Origin: JADFAK01 sp047615865
Lineage (GTDB): Bacteria; Bacteroidota; Bacteroidia; Flavobacteriales_D; Sanyastnellaceae
Length of the DNA stretch: 6,015 nucleotides
Assembly (NCBI GenBank): GCA_047615865.1
Contig: JBLHIB010000161.1
Span: 1-6,015 of the forward strand
Direction of reading: 5' to 3'
Both the position numbers and the translations under genes were made by a program. This document shows, piece after piece, positions 1 to 6,015 of the stretch. Under the pieces are notes generated by a model. It saw only the letters and a list, made by a program, of their open reading frames with translations, had not been told where the DNA came from and made no database searches. How positions within the stretch are numbered: position 1 is the stretch's first letter; the number at the start of each line of letters is the position of its first letter.

Positions 1-361
1 CCAGAACGGCTGCATCATGAGTTTGTGTGCCCGTGATCAAACTGAGGTCGGCATCTGAAATCCCTGAATTTCCCTCTCCAGAGGTGTTGCTTGTTGTAGA
101 ATTGGGACCGATGGCTGCGGAGACATTCCCTGTTGAGAGGATCAGTCCACTTTCCATTCCTATGGCATTTTCGGCGCCACTGAATGAACCCAATTGATCG
201 CTTTCTCCTGAAAAAGTGATGTTAAATGGTTCTACTCCTGAGCCTAGAAGTACTTCTGTAACTGCCGACTCCGGTGAGATTCCTGAATTAATAAGAATTT
301 GTCCAATGCTATGTGGCGATGCCAAAAGAGCACAGATCATCACGATCAATGAATGATTCAT
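1..361 (-). CDS. Choice-of-anchor L domain secreted protein, N-terminal 120 residues (3' end outside window)
   Basis: This is an open reading frame on the minus strand, starting at an ATG (361-359) and running off the left edge without a stop, so only the first 120 residues are visible. Residues 1-20 look like a Sec signal peptide with a hydrophobic stretch (LIVMICALLA) and a likely cut before Gln21. The remainder matches the start of a choice-of-anchor L domain: LLGSGVEPFNI, SDQLGSF, GLILSTGNV and a Gly/Ser/Asn-rich segment ending in SGISDADL. It aligns without gaps to residues 1-120 of the upstream neighbour, with 41 of 100 mature residues identical by hand count, so it is a paralogue. The 56-bp gap to the upstream stop holds no TAnnTTTG element, which suggests one transcript. 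The bases before the ATG are A-rich (CAGCAGCAA), with no Shine-Dalgarno sequence. By analogy it should be exported and probably ends in a T9SS sorting domain, but that part is not visible. Confidence 0.88.
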   Translation of the reverse strand, partial: MNHSLIVMICALLASPHSIGQILINSGISPESAVTEVLLGSGVEPFNITFSGESDQLGSFSGAENAIGMESGLILSTGNVSAAIGPNSTTSNTSGEGNSGISDADLSLITGTQTHDAAVL

Positions 362-417
362 TTGCTGCTGTCTTTGTCCGTTTATCGTTTGAGCGCAACG
401 GCGGCAGCAGTATTCTT

Positions 418-3400
418 TTATCTATAGACAGTAATCGAACCGGTTTTTTCGATAGCGTCTTGTCTTACACCTACAGCTTTGGCGTAGTAACCATATTGTC
501 CGTCTGGGACAAAATAGCCTCCGCCGATGTGAGAGCCGGTCCAACTTTCGTTGATGTCATTGCTATGATATACCATCTCACCCCATCTGTTGTAGATCCA
601 AATTTCGAAGGTGAAAATTTCGTGCCCATATGCCTGGAAGTAATCATTTATTCCATCGTTGTTTGGCGTAAAAGCATTCGGAATGAAGAGATCCATCATC
701 GGATAAAAAGTGTATCGAATCGAATCCACACATCCCAGCTCACCTATCGAGTATAAAATTACTTCGTGAGTTTCGTTATCAAAGTAGGACAATGACGGAT
801 TCTCTATGTCCGTCCATTCCCCATTTCCTAAATCCCATTCGTACTCAACTGCACCTGTCGAGTTGTTGTATATGTCGATTCCCCAGTCACCTACATAGTC
901 AAAATCATAGTCGGCAATTACAGTTTCTACATTGACGGTTGTGGATGCTTGTGAGCTATTTCCGCATTGATCGTTGATATAAACCGTGTAGGTCGTATTT
1001 ACTTCTGGTTCGACTATGATGGTGCTGCCATATGAATCACTAGGCGACCAATAGTAGGTGAGTGCTCCTTGTCCGCCTTCGGCAAATGCTGCTACGTTTC
1101 TCGATTCACCGGCACACAATACGGAATCAGGATCGAAGTTTATTGAAATGGGCAATGGAGGAATTGTAAAAAATATTTCGTCCCCAGCAATATTTCCACA
1201 CTCGTCTTCTACAATCACGGTAATTTGAGCATCAGATGATGTTACCACATTGACCCAATCATTTTCACCGAGCATAAGACCGTTCATCTCCCAGTAATAT
1301 GTATAGGCACCTACACCACCTGAAACGATTGGTTGCAAGTACGTAGTGTCCACGCAAATTACGATTTGATCACCGCCCAAGTCAACGCTCACTGGCACGG
1401 GAGGCGTTGTGAGAACTAAGATGTCCTCCGAGGTGTTTCCACAAGCATCAGTTGAGACCAATATGACCTCAGTAATTCCGGTGACTTGAATTTGATAATT
1501 GGGCGTCTCAGCTACTTGATCACCGTCGACAAACCATGTATAGGTAAAGCCTCCTACACCTCCATTCACATCAGCTGTAAGGTTAGTTAAGTCAAGACAA
1601 TTGACCTCCAAATCCTGTCCTAGATCTACAAAAACAGATAGTTGAGGTATTGATATTACGACCTCGTCTTCACCTTCGTTTTCGCATTGATCGGTTACAA
1701 TGAGTTCTATAGTCTCTTGAACATCGGTCTGAATCGTATAAGTCGGATTTGTTCCTACTTCAACACCATCTAGTTGCCAACTGTAACCATATGCGCCAAT
1801 TCCACCCGACACAATAGCTGAAAGGTCGGTAAATTCAATGCAGCTAGCTGCGATATCTGATCCTAAGTCGACATTCACAGTTACAGCTGGGAATGCGAAG
1901 TTCACAGATTCTGACGCAGTCTCGCCGCACTGGTCAGTTATAGTAAGGACAGCAATTCCTTCATCATCCGTTAAGTAGTCAAGATTTACATCTATTGAGA
2001 CCTCCGCACCATTGACAGTCCAAGAGTATTCATAGGCCCCAAAACCACCGTCTGCAATAGACGAGATTTGCAGATTGTCTAGGCAATTGAGCTCAAGATC
2101 ATTTCCAATATTCAATTCCAAGTCAGGATAATCGGGGATAGTAACGATTACTTCTTCCTGCACGGGCAATACCGAGCAAGTATCACTCACGGTGATCATA
2201 AAGGTCTCGGTGCCATTTGGCGAAACCTCTAGCGTATATCCTTCGGTGCCATCTTCCCATTCGGCATTGTAGTATCCATATCCTCCTTCAACGGAAACAT
2301 TCAAGATCACCGACTCACCACAGTCGATGATGGGTTCATCATAAGTAAGCACGAGTGGCTCTGCCTCGGCGATGTAAAAGGAATAAGTCTGACTATCATC
2401 TAAAACTCCACACAACGAGAAATTCGTAAATGAAACTTGAACATTTTCCATTCCTTCAGTTATTCCATCTTCGAAAGTTTCAAAAGGAAATATTATTTCA
2501 TCCACCCCGGCTGGGAAGGTCATCGAGTCAGGTAAAAAGGTGAAGTCAACGCCATTCGTTCCTGTTCCTGAGACATCGATTAAGAATGTCTGTTCTAAAG
2601 AACTTCCTGGAGGACGTGAAAAGACAATATTAGCTGATCCACATCCTTCGTATAAGGTTGAGTCGTTTTGAGAAATGTCAACTATCTGCAGGTCTATTTC
2701 TATTGGGTTACTAGTAAAAGAACCAGCTTCTAAAAACACTGCAGAGTCATAACCAGTGTCGCCCGCATCAGCAATGGCTATTTTGATGTGGTAAGTCTCA
2801 CCACATTGGACTTGCGATTCTGCAGTCAAGACAGTTGTAAATCCATCATATTGGATTACGGTGTTGTCCGTGTTTTGAGGCGCACTAAAACCGTCGCCAT
2901 TGTGAATATAGAATTCACAGTACTCACATGGTCCGCCAGTTCCATTTGCGCCGTTGTTCAGGTTGTTGATTGAAACCGCGGTCGTCGTCCCTGGGATTTG
3001 GGCAATATTTGTCGCGTTGTTCGAATATGGACCAGAAATCCCTGCTCCACTTAGAAAAAAACCGAAAGTATCGTTGAACGCGGAATTGGCAAATTCAGGA
3101 TACTCCTCCGAAGCAAAAACGTAATTGAATTTGACAGAGTCCCCCGTGGCTACGAAATCAAATTCCAATACTACGCAATCGTTGAAATCATTCGAAGGAT
3201 TCAAAAGGATGATGTCTGGATCCGATACTCCAAAATTCCCCGGTCCTGCAGCTGAACTGCCTGAATTGTTAGGGCCAGCGGCAATACTTACATCACCAGT
3301 TCCCAAAATGATTCCTCCAGCTAAGCCTAAATTAGAATTTATTCCATCAAACGAACCGATTTGATCCCCATCACCAGTTGATGTGATTCCGAAAGCTGTA

Positions 3401-3528
3401 ACGCCCTCGCCAAGCAATATGTCCTCTACAGCAACGTTTGTGGTGATAGTATTATCGACAGTCAATTGGGCGCCTGCTGAGAGCATAAACGTCCAGAAAA
3501 ATGCCATAAGTAGGGCTTTGTGTTGCAC
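418..3528 (-). CDS. Choice-of-anchor L / SprB-like repeat surface protein with T9SS type B sorting domain
   Basis: A complete 1036-residue protein predicted to cross the inner membrane by Sec and the outer membrane by the type IX secretion system. Residues 1-20 form a signal peptide (Lys4, hydrophobic core, AGA before Gln21). Residues about 25-272 are a choice-of-anchor L domain, with the typical FNYVFASEEYPEF, FNDTFGFFLSG and IAIADAGDTGYDSAVFLEAG. Residues about 278-388 resemble a Calx-beta module (GVDF, FPAGV, TEGMENV). Residues 391-868 hold six SprB/PKD-like repeats, 871-942 a PKD-like module (YEWDLGNG), and 945-1036 the type B sorting domain. The start is a GTG at 3528-3526: an in-frame TAA lies at 3537-3535, and the only nearby alternative, ATG at residue 8, would leave a 13-residue signal without a basic n-region. 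SprB-type proteins of this family act as surface adhesins, including in gliding in Flavobacterium; adhesion here is inference and the ligand is unknown. Confidence 0.93.
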   Translation of the reverse strand: MQHKALLMAFFWTFMLSAGAQLTVDNTITTNVAVEDILLGEGVTAFGITSTGDGDQIGSFDGINSNLGLAGGIILGTGDVSIAAGPNNSGSSAAGPGNFGVSDPDIILLNPSNDFNDCVVLEFDFVATGDSVKFNYVFASEEYPEFANSAFNDTFGFFLSGAGISGPYSNNATNIAQIPGTTTAVSINNLNNGANGTGGPCEYCEFYIHNGDGFSAPQNTDNTVIQYDGFTTVLTAESQVQCGETYHIKIAIADAGDTGYDSAVFLEAGSFTSNPIEIDLQIVDISQNDSTLYEGCGSANIVFSRPPGSSLEQTFLIDVSGTGTNGVDFTFLPDSMTFPAGVDEIIFPFETFEDGITEGMENVQVSFTNFSLCGVLDDSQTYSFYIAEAEPLVLTYDEPIIDCGESVILNVSVEGGYGYYNAEWEDGTEGYTLEVSPNGTETFMITVSDTCSVLPVQEEVIVTIPDYPDLELNIGNDLELNCLDNLQISSIADGGFGAYEYSWTVNGAEVSIDVNLDYLTDDEGIAVLTITDQCGETASESVNFAFPAVTVNVDLGSDIAASCIEFTDLSAIVSGGIGAYGYSWQLDGVEVGTNPTYTIQTDVQETIELIVTDQCENEGEDEVVISIPQLSVFVDLGQDLEVNCLDLTNLTADVNGGVGGFTYTWFVDGDQVAETPNYQIQVTGITEVILVSTDACGNTSEDILVLTTPPVPVSVDLGGDQIVICVDTTYLQPIVSGGVGAYTYYWEMNGLMLGENDWVNVVTSSDAQITVIVEDECGNIAGDEIFFTIPPLPISINFDPDSVLCAGESRNVAAFAEGGQGALTYYWSPSDSYGSTIIVEPEVNTTYTVYINDQCGNSSQASTTVNVETVIADYDFDYVGDWGIDIYNNSTGAVEYEWDLGNGEWTDIENPSLSYFDNETHEVILYSIGELGCVDSIRYTFYPMMDLFIPNAFTPNNDGINDYFQAYGHEIFTFEIWIYNRWGEMVYHSNDINESWTGSHIGGGYFVPDGQYGYYAKAVGVRQDAIEKTGSITVYR
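421..696 (-). other. T9SS type B C-terminal sorting domain (CHU_C / gliding motility-associated type)
   Basis: Residues 945-1036 of the adhesin carry the known signature of this sorting domain: IPNAFTPNNDGINDYF at the start, then FEIWIYNRWGEMVYHS, a W-T-G followed by PDGQYGYYAKAVG, and a final GSITVYR that ends at the stop codon. Proteins with this domain are carried across the outer membrane by the type IX system. In Flavobacterium johnsoniae, type B cargo such as SprB also needs an SprF-like partner. No T9SS component or PorP/SprF-like gene lies in this window, so such a partner would have to be encoded elsewhere, possibly beyond the left edge. Confidence 0.93.
925..2358 (-). repeat. Six SprB/PKD-like repeats with an 81-residue period
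   Basis: This part of the 1036-residue protein (residues 391-868) encodes six tandem modules. Each carries a Gly-Gly turn followed by an aromatic-X-Trp strand (for example GGIGAYGYSW, GGVGAYTYYW). The Gly-Gly pairs begin at residues 415, 494, 575, 656, 737 and 818, giving steps of 79, 81, 81, 81 and 81. Each module also has two cysteines: 403/451, 482/534, 563/615, 644/696, 725/777 and 805/855. Four of the six pairs are exactly 52 apart. The second cysteine usually lies in a D-Q/A/E-C motif. Modules 2-5 are the most alike, while the first and last have diverged. This fits Ig-like beta-sandwiches in a stalk, probably each with one disulphide formed in the periplasm. The modules are clearly diverged in sequence, so they are old duplications rather than recent copies. 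Confidence 0.85.
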
Positions 3529-3571
3529 TTTGAGTTAGGTTTGATTAGTTTTTAAGCTTTAATCAGTCCCT

Positions 3572-3579
3572 CAAATATA
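3572..3579 (-). promoter_or_regulatory. Candidate -7 element (TATATTTG) for the leftward adhesin genes
   Basis: Read on the minus strand, this is TATATTTG, an exact match to the Bacteroidota -7 consensus TAnnTTTG. Transcription would begin near 3565, giving an untranslated leader of roughly 37 bases before the GTG start. No TTG -33 motif occurs at a spacing of 17-23 bases. That position is instead taken by the inverted repeat at 3599-3622, so the promoter may depend on a regulator. This assignment rests on motif and position only. Confidence 0.5.
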
Positions 3580-3598
3580 GGGGTAATCTTATGTTCTT

Positions 3599-3622
3599 AA
3601 AATCATTGGGTGCAATGATTTT
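3599..3622. promoter_or_regulatory. Perfect 10-bp inverted repeat, possible operator
   Basis: AAAATCATTG (3599-3608) and CAATGATTTT (3613-3622) are exact reverse complements separated by GGTG. The repeat lies between two divergent genes, where a transcription terminator would have little use, and upstream of both predicted start sites, so it would be absent from both mRNAs. Its left half sits 20 bases upstream of the leftward -7 element, where a -33 box would be expected. A protein-binding site is the best reading. A weak bidirectional terminator or a chance AT-rich palindrome cannot be excluded. Confidence 0.45.
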
Positions 3623-3695
3623 TAGTTAAGTTAGGTGAAATGAAGGATAGGCAGACAATTCTTGTTAAGAATGGAGTGGATTTGCAGCCACTCGT

Positions 3696-3703
3696 TATAT
3701 TTG
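3696..3703 (+). promoter_or_regulatory. Candidate -7 element (TATATTTG) for the ABC ATPase gene, implying a leaderless mRNA
   Basis: TATATTTG matches the Bacteroidota TAnnTTTG consensus exactly and ends four bases before the ATG at 3708. If it works with the usual spacing, transcription starts at or within a few bases of the ATG, so the mRNA would have almost no leader and no ribosome binding site. No TTG -33 motif is present 17-23 bases upstream. The same eight bases appear in front of the divergent adhesin gene. Confidence 0.5.
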
Positions 3704-3707
3704 CCCT

Positions 3708-4400
3708 ATGGCCGCACTAATTCGCATAGAAGACGTTTATAAGATTTACCAGTTGGGAACGCAGACAGTCAAAGCCCTGAACGGTCTGGACTTGTCTATT
3801 GAATCCAATGAGTACGTGGCACTAATGGGACCTTCAGGTTCTGGTAAGTCTACTCTTATGAATGTAATGGGTTGTCTAGATACCCCTTCAAAGGGCAGTT
3901 ATTATTTGAATGGTCCAGATGTTTCAGGGCTCACTGATGATGAATTGGCCGAGATTCGGAACAAGGAGATTGGCTTTGTTTTCCAGACTTTTAATCTGCT
4001 TCCACGTTATAGCGCATTGGACAATGTGGCCCTCCCGTTGATTTATGCGGGCGTCCCTCTTGCCAAGCGCACAGCCAGAGCGAAAGAGGTAATGGACATG
4101 GTTGGCCTGAGTGATCGTATGATGCATAAGCCCAATGAATTGAGTGGTGGACAACGGCAGCGTGTAGCTGTGGCAAGAGCTTTGGTCAATGACCCTGCCA
4201 TTATTCTCGCCGATGAGCCCACAGGAAACTTGGATACTAAGACTTCTTTGGAGATCATGGCTTTGTTTGAGGCCATTCACAAACACGGAAATACAATCAT
4301 TCTCGTCACACATGAGGAGGATATCGCCACTCACGCTGGTAGAATTGTTCGTCTGCGTGATGGAAAAATAGAGTCCGATCAGCCTCAAGTTCCGGCGTAG
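3708..4400 (+). CDS. ABC transporter ATP-binding protein, MacB/LolD family
   Basis: A complete 230-residue cytoplasmic ATPase subunit expected to pair with a membrane permease and power transport or mechanotransmission at the cell envelope. All nucleotide-binding motifs are intact: Walker A GPSGSGKST (41-49), Q-loop Gln93 in VFQTFNLLPR, signature LSGGQ (145-149), Walker B IILADE (165-170) with catalytic Glu170, D-loop NLD (174-176) and switch His202. The phrases LMNVMGCLDTP, EIRNKEIGFVFQ and HKPNELSGGQRQRV are characteristic of the MacB/LolD/FtsE group, whose partners are FtsX-like permeases involved in lipoprotein release, efflux or cell-wall control. The length is usual for a stand-alone LolD-type subunit. 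No permease lies beside it: the next gene is asnS and the upstream gene is divergent, so its partner and substrate cannot be named. The ATG at 3708 is supported by the conserved N-terminus (IRIEDVYKIYQLG) and the promoter element immediately before it. Confidence 0.93.
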   Translation: MAALIRIEDVYKIYQLGTQTVKALNGLDLSIESNEYVALMGPSGSGKSTLMNVMGCLDTPSKGSYYLNGPDVSGLTDDELAEIRNKEIGFVFQTFNLLPRYSALDNVALPLIYAGVPLAKRTARAKEVMDMVGLSDRMMHKPNELSGGQRQRVAVARALVNDPAIILADEPTGNLDTKTSLEIMALFEAIHKHGNTIILVTHEEDIATHAGRIVRLRDGKIESDQPQVPA

Positions 4401-4529
4401 TACATCATTTTCACCCTTTATTGTTCTTTTTTCTAGTTTTTAGCCTTCGGCAAATGCTTAATCTTGGTATACGGTTCGTCCTTTGAGCGAAATGTCGTTT
4501 TTTTGCAGACCGAAAATCATCTTTAAGAT

Positions 4530-5963
4530 ATGGAAGCTCAAGACCGCATAGAGGATTTGTTAGACAAATCACAGATTGGCAAACAAGTAAACGTGTATGG
4601 CTGGGTGCGAACGTTTAGAAATAATCAGTTCTTGGCACTCAACGACGGCTCATGTATTCAAAACTTGCAATTGGTTGTGAATGATGAGGTTGCAAGCGAA
4701 GATGTCAAAAAGAAGATAAATACTGGCGCTTCGATTCAAGCCAAAGGAATACTTGTTGAATCTCAAGGCAAAGGTCAGGAGACTGAGCTCAACGTCACGG
4801 AAATTGAGATTTTGGGTGAATGTGATCCAGACGAATTTCCGATTCAAATGAAGCGCCACTCCTTGGAGTTTCTCCGTGAAAAGGCTCATTTGCGTTTTAG
4901 GACAAGTACTTTTAGTGCAGTTTTTCGCATTCGTCATGCGATGACTTTCGCGATCCACAAGTATTTCAACGACAATGGTTTTTACAACCTACACACTCCG
5001 ATTATAACGGGTTCAGATGCCGAAGGAGCAGGGGAGATGTTTCGTGTAACCACACTTGATTTGGACAATCCTCCACGCGATGAAGAAGGAAAGATCGATA
5101 CGAGTAAAGACTTTTTTGGAAAGGAATCGAATTTGACCGTTTCTGGTCAGTTGGAAGCTGAGCTTGGAGCTATGGCTCTTGGCAAAGTGTATACTTTCGG
5201 ACCAACCTTTCGAGCGGAAAACTCGAACACTTCACGTCACTTGGCTGAGTTCTGGATGATAGAGCCTGAGGTGGCATTTTGCGATCTAGTAGGTGATATG
5301 GACTTGGCGGAAGATTTTCTCAAATACTGTTTGAAGTACGCCCTGGATAATTGTGCTGCCGATCTAGCTTTCTTGAACGATCGCGAAATCAACGAAGACA
5401 AGCAGAAGCCAGCCGCCGAGAGAAATGAATTGCCTTTGACTGATCGATTGAACTTTGTTGTAGAGAACGACTTCGAAAGAATCACATACACGGATGCAAT
5501 CAATATCCTGCTGAATAGCAAGCCATACAAGAAAAAGAAATTCAAGTACTTGATCGAGTGGGGCGCAGATCTTCAAAGCGAACACGAGCGCTTCCTAGTT
5601 GAAAAGCATTTCAAGAAGCCCGTAATTATCTATGATTATCCGTCAGAGATCAAGGCGTTCTACATGCGTCAAAATGATGACGAGAAAACCGTTGCAGCAA
5701 TGGACGTTCTAGTTCCTGGGATTGGTGAGATTATTGGTGGTAGTCAGCGTGAGGAGCGTATGGACGTGCTTAAAAAGAAATGCGCCGATTTCAATATTCC
5801 TGAAGAGCATATTTGGTGGTACCTCGAGTTGCGAAAATTCGGAACGGCAAAACATGCTGGATTTGGTTTGGGATTTGAGCGCTTGATCATGTTTGTGACT
5901 GGCATGGGCAATATTCGTGACGTAATTCCTTTCCCAAGAACGCCTCAAAGCGCTGAATTCTAA
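4530..5963 (+). CDS. asnS: Asparagine--tRNA ligase (asparaginyl-tRNA synthetase)
   Basis: A complete 477-residue class IIb aminoacyl-tRNA synthetase that joins asparagine to tRNA-Asn using ATP, in the cytoplasm. Residues about 17-98 form the N-terminal OB-fold that binds the anticodon (VNVYGWVRTFRNN). The catalytic core follows: motif 1 around 120-158 (HLRFRT, then NDNGFYNLHTPIIT), motif 2 around 222-247 (TFGPTFRAENSNTSRHLAEF, with Arg228), and motif 3 around 444-470 (GFGLGFERLIMF with Arg451, then IRDVIPFPRTP). The SRHLAEFWMIEPE segment and the ending separate it from AspRS. SGQLEAELGAMALG and the segment around 171-200 (LDLDNPPRDEEGK) look like the usual Bacteroidota form. An in-frame TAA at 4524-4526 makes the ATG at 4530 the first possible start, and the next Met is residue 107. 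There is no Shine-Dalgarno sequence. It lies 129 bp after the ABC ATPase gene on the same strand; whether they share a transcript is unclear. No key residue is missing. Confidence 0.98.
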   Translation: MEAQDRIEDLLDKSQIGKQVNVYGWVRTFRNNQFLALNDGSCIQNLQLVVNDEVASEDVKKKINTGASIQAKGILVESQGKGQETELNVTEIEILGECDPDEFPIQMKRHSLEFLREKAHLRFRTSTFSAVFRIRHAMTFAIHKYFNDNGFYNLHTPIITGSDAEGAGEMFRVTTLDLDNPPRDEEGKIDTSKDFFGKESNLTVSGQLEAELGAMALGKVYTFGPTFRAENSNTSRHLAEFWMIEPEVAFCDLVGDMDLAEDFLKYCLKYALDNCAADLAFLNDREINEDKQKPAAERNELPLTDRLNFVVENDFERITYTDAINILLNSKPYKKKKFKYLIEWGADLQSEHERFLVEKHFKKPVIIYDYPSEIKAFYMRQNDDEKTVAAMDVLVPGIGEIIGGSQREERMDVLKKKCADFNIPEEHIWWYLELRKFGTAKHAGFGLGFERLIMFVTGMGNIRDVIPFPRTPQSAEF

Positions 5964-5971
5964 GACAAATA

Positions 5972-5979
5972 GATATTTG
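5972..5979 (+). promoter_or_regulatory. Weak promoter-like match after asnS
   Basis: GATATTTG matches the TAnnTTTG consensus at five of its six fixed positions. With its following bases it shares the nine-base string ATATTTGCC with the element in front of the ABC ATPase gene. It lies eight bases after the asnS stop and could drive a rightward gene starting beyond the window. No start codon is visible on the plus strand in the remaining 36 bases, so this is tentative. Confidence 0.22.
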
Positions 5980-6015
5980 CCAAAGGCCCAAACCCCTGAG
6001 CCGATAACTTCATTC

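Noticed and set aside
365..410. CTGCTG/CAGCAG inverted repeat in the gap between the two adhesin genes
   Set aside because: Six base pairs around a 34-base loop with no T-run is too weak to call a terminator or regulatory hairpin.
313..756. A 147-codon plus-strand open frame opposite the adhesin C-terminus and the paralogue start
   Set aside because: It lies antisense to a well-conserved sorting domain and a signal peptide, and its translation has no recognisable domain. It is a shadow frame.
3542..3565. TGATTA/TAATCA hairpin in the predicted 5' leader of the adhesin mRNA
   Set aside because: As an RNA hairpin it has only six AT-rich base pairs and a 12-base loop, so it would be unstable. 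It is mentioned only as possible half-sites in the control-region finding.
3591..3629. A 12-residue plus-strand frame covering the inverted repeat
   Set aside because: It is too short, lies upstream of the predicted rightward start site, and its sequence is dictated by the palindrome.
3640..3720. A 26-residue plus-strand frame (ATG at 3640) overlapping the start of the ABC ATPase gene, possible leader peptide
   Set aside because: It has no ribosome binding site, would need transcription from upstream of the TATATTTG element, and its residues show no leader-peptide pattern such as repeated regulatory codons. Chance is the simpler explanation.
4401..4529. Terminator or asnS promoter in the gap between the ABC gene and asnS
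   Set aside because: There are T-rich runs near 4426-4440, but the only hairpin seen nearby (GCC-TTC-GGC at 4443-4451) has three base pairs and follows the T-run rather than preceding it. TTTTTTTG at 4498-4505 lacks the key A of TAnnTTTG and has no TTG at a fitting spacing.
5960..6013. Minus-strand frame of 17 codons ending in TAG over the asnS stop, possible tail of a convergent gene
   Set aside because: Too little sequence is visible to judge, the residues match no family I recognise, and another minus-strand frame is also open here by chance.

Overview
The window is most likely chromosomal DNA from a member of the Bacteroidota, probably Flavobacteriales-like. Four things point there: a secreted protein with a type B type IX secretion (T9SS) C-terminal domain, choice-of-anchor L adhesin-like proteins, TAnnTTTG-type promoter elements, and gene starts without a Shine-Dalgarno sequence. 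The genus cannot be fixed from this sequence.

The left 3.5 kb is on the minus strand. It holds a complete 1036-residue secreted protein (3528 to 418) with a signal peptide, a choice-of-anchor L domain, a Calx-beta-like segment, six SprB/PKD-like repeats in an 81-residue register, a PKD-like module and a T9SS type B sorting domain. Only 56 bp downstream on the same strand starts a second gene (361 to the window edge, cut off). Its first 120 residues align without gaps to the N-terminus of its neighbour, so the two are tandem paralogues, probably co-transcribed. Both are predicted surface or released proteins, likely adhesins, of unknown ligand.

A 179-bp divergent intergenic region (3529-3707) separates this locus from the rightward genes. 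It carries a TATATTTG element on each strand and a perfect 10-bp inverted repeat. The element in front of the rightward gene ends four bases before the ATG, which suggests a leaderless mRNA.

The right part is on the plus strand. It encodes a MacB/LolD-type ABC ATPase (3708-4400) with all nucleotide-binding motifs but no permease beside it, then asparaginyl-tRNA synthetase asnS (4530-5963). The 129 bp between them hold no convincing terminator. The final 52 bp hold only a weak promoter-like match. The two halves show no obvious functional link. I see no CRISPR array, mobile element, RNA gene or clearly new multi-gene system; the most unusual parts are the regular repeat array of the adhesin, the tandem paralogy and the compact divergent control region.
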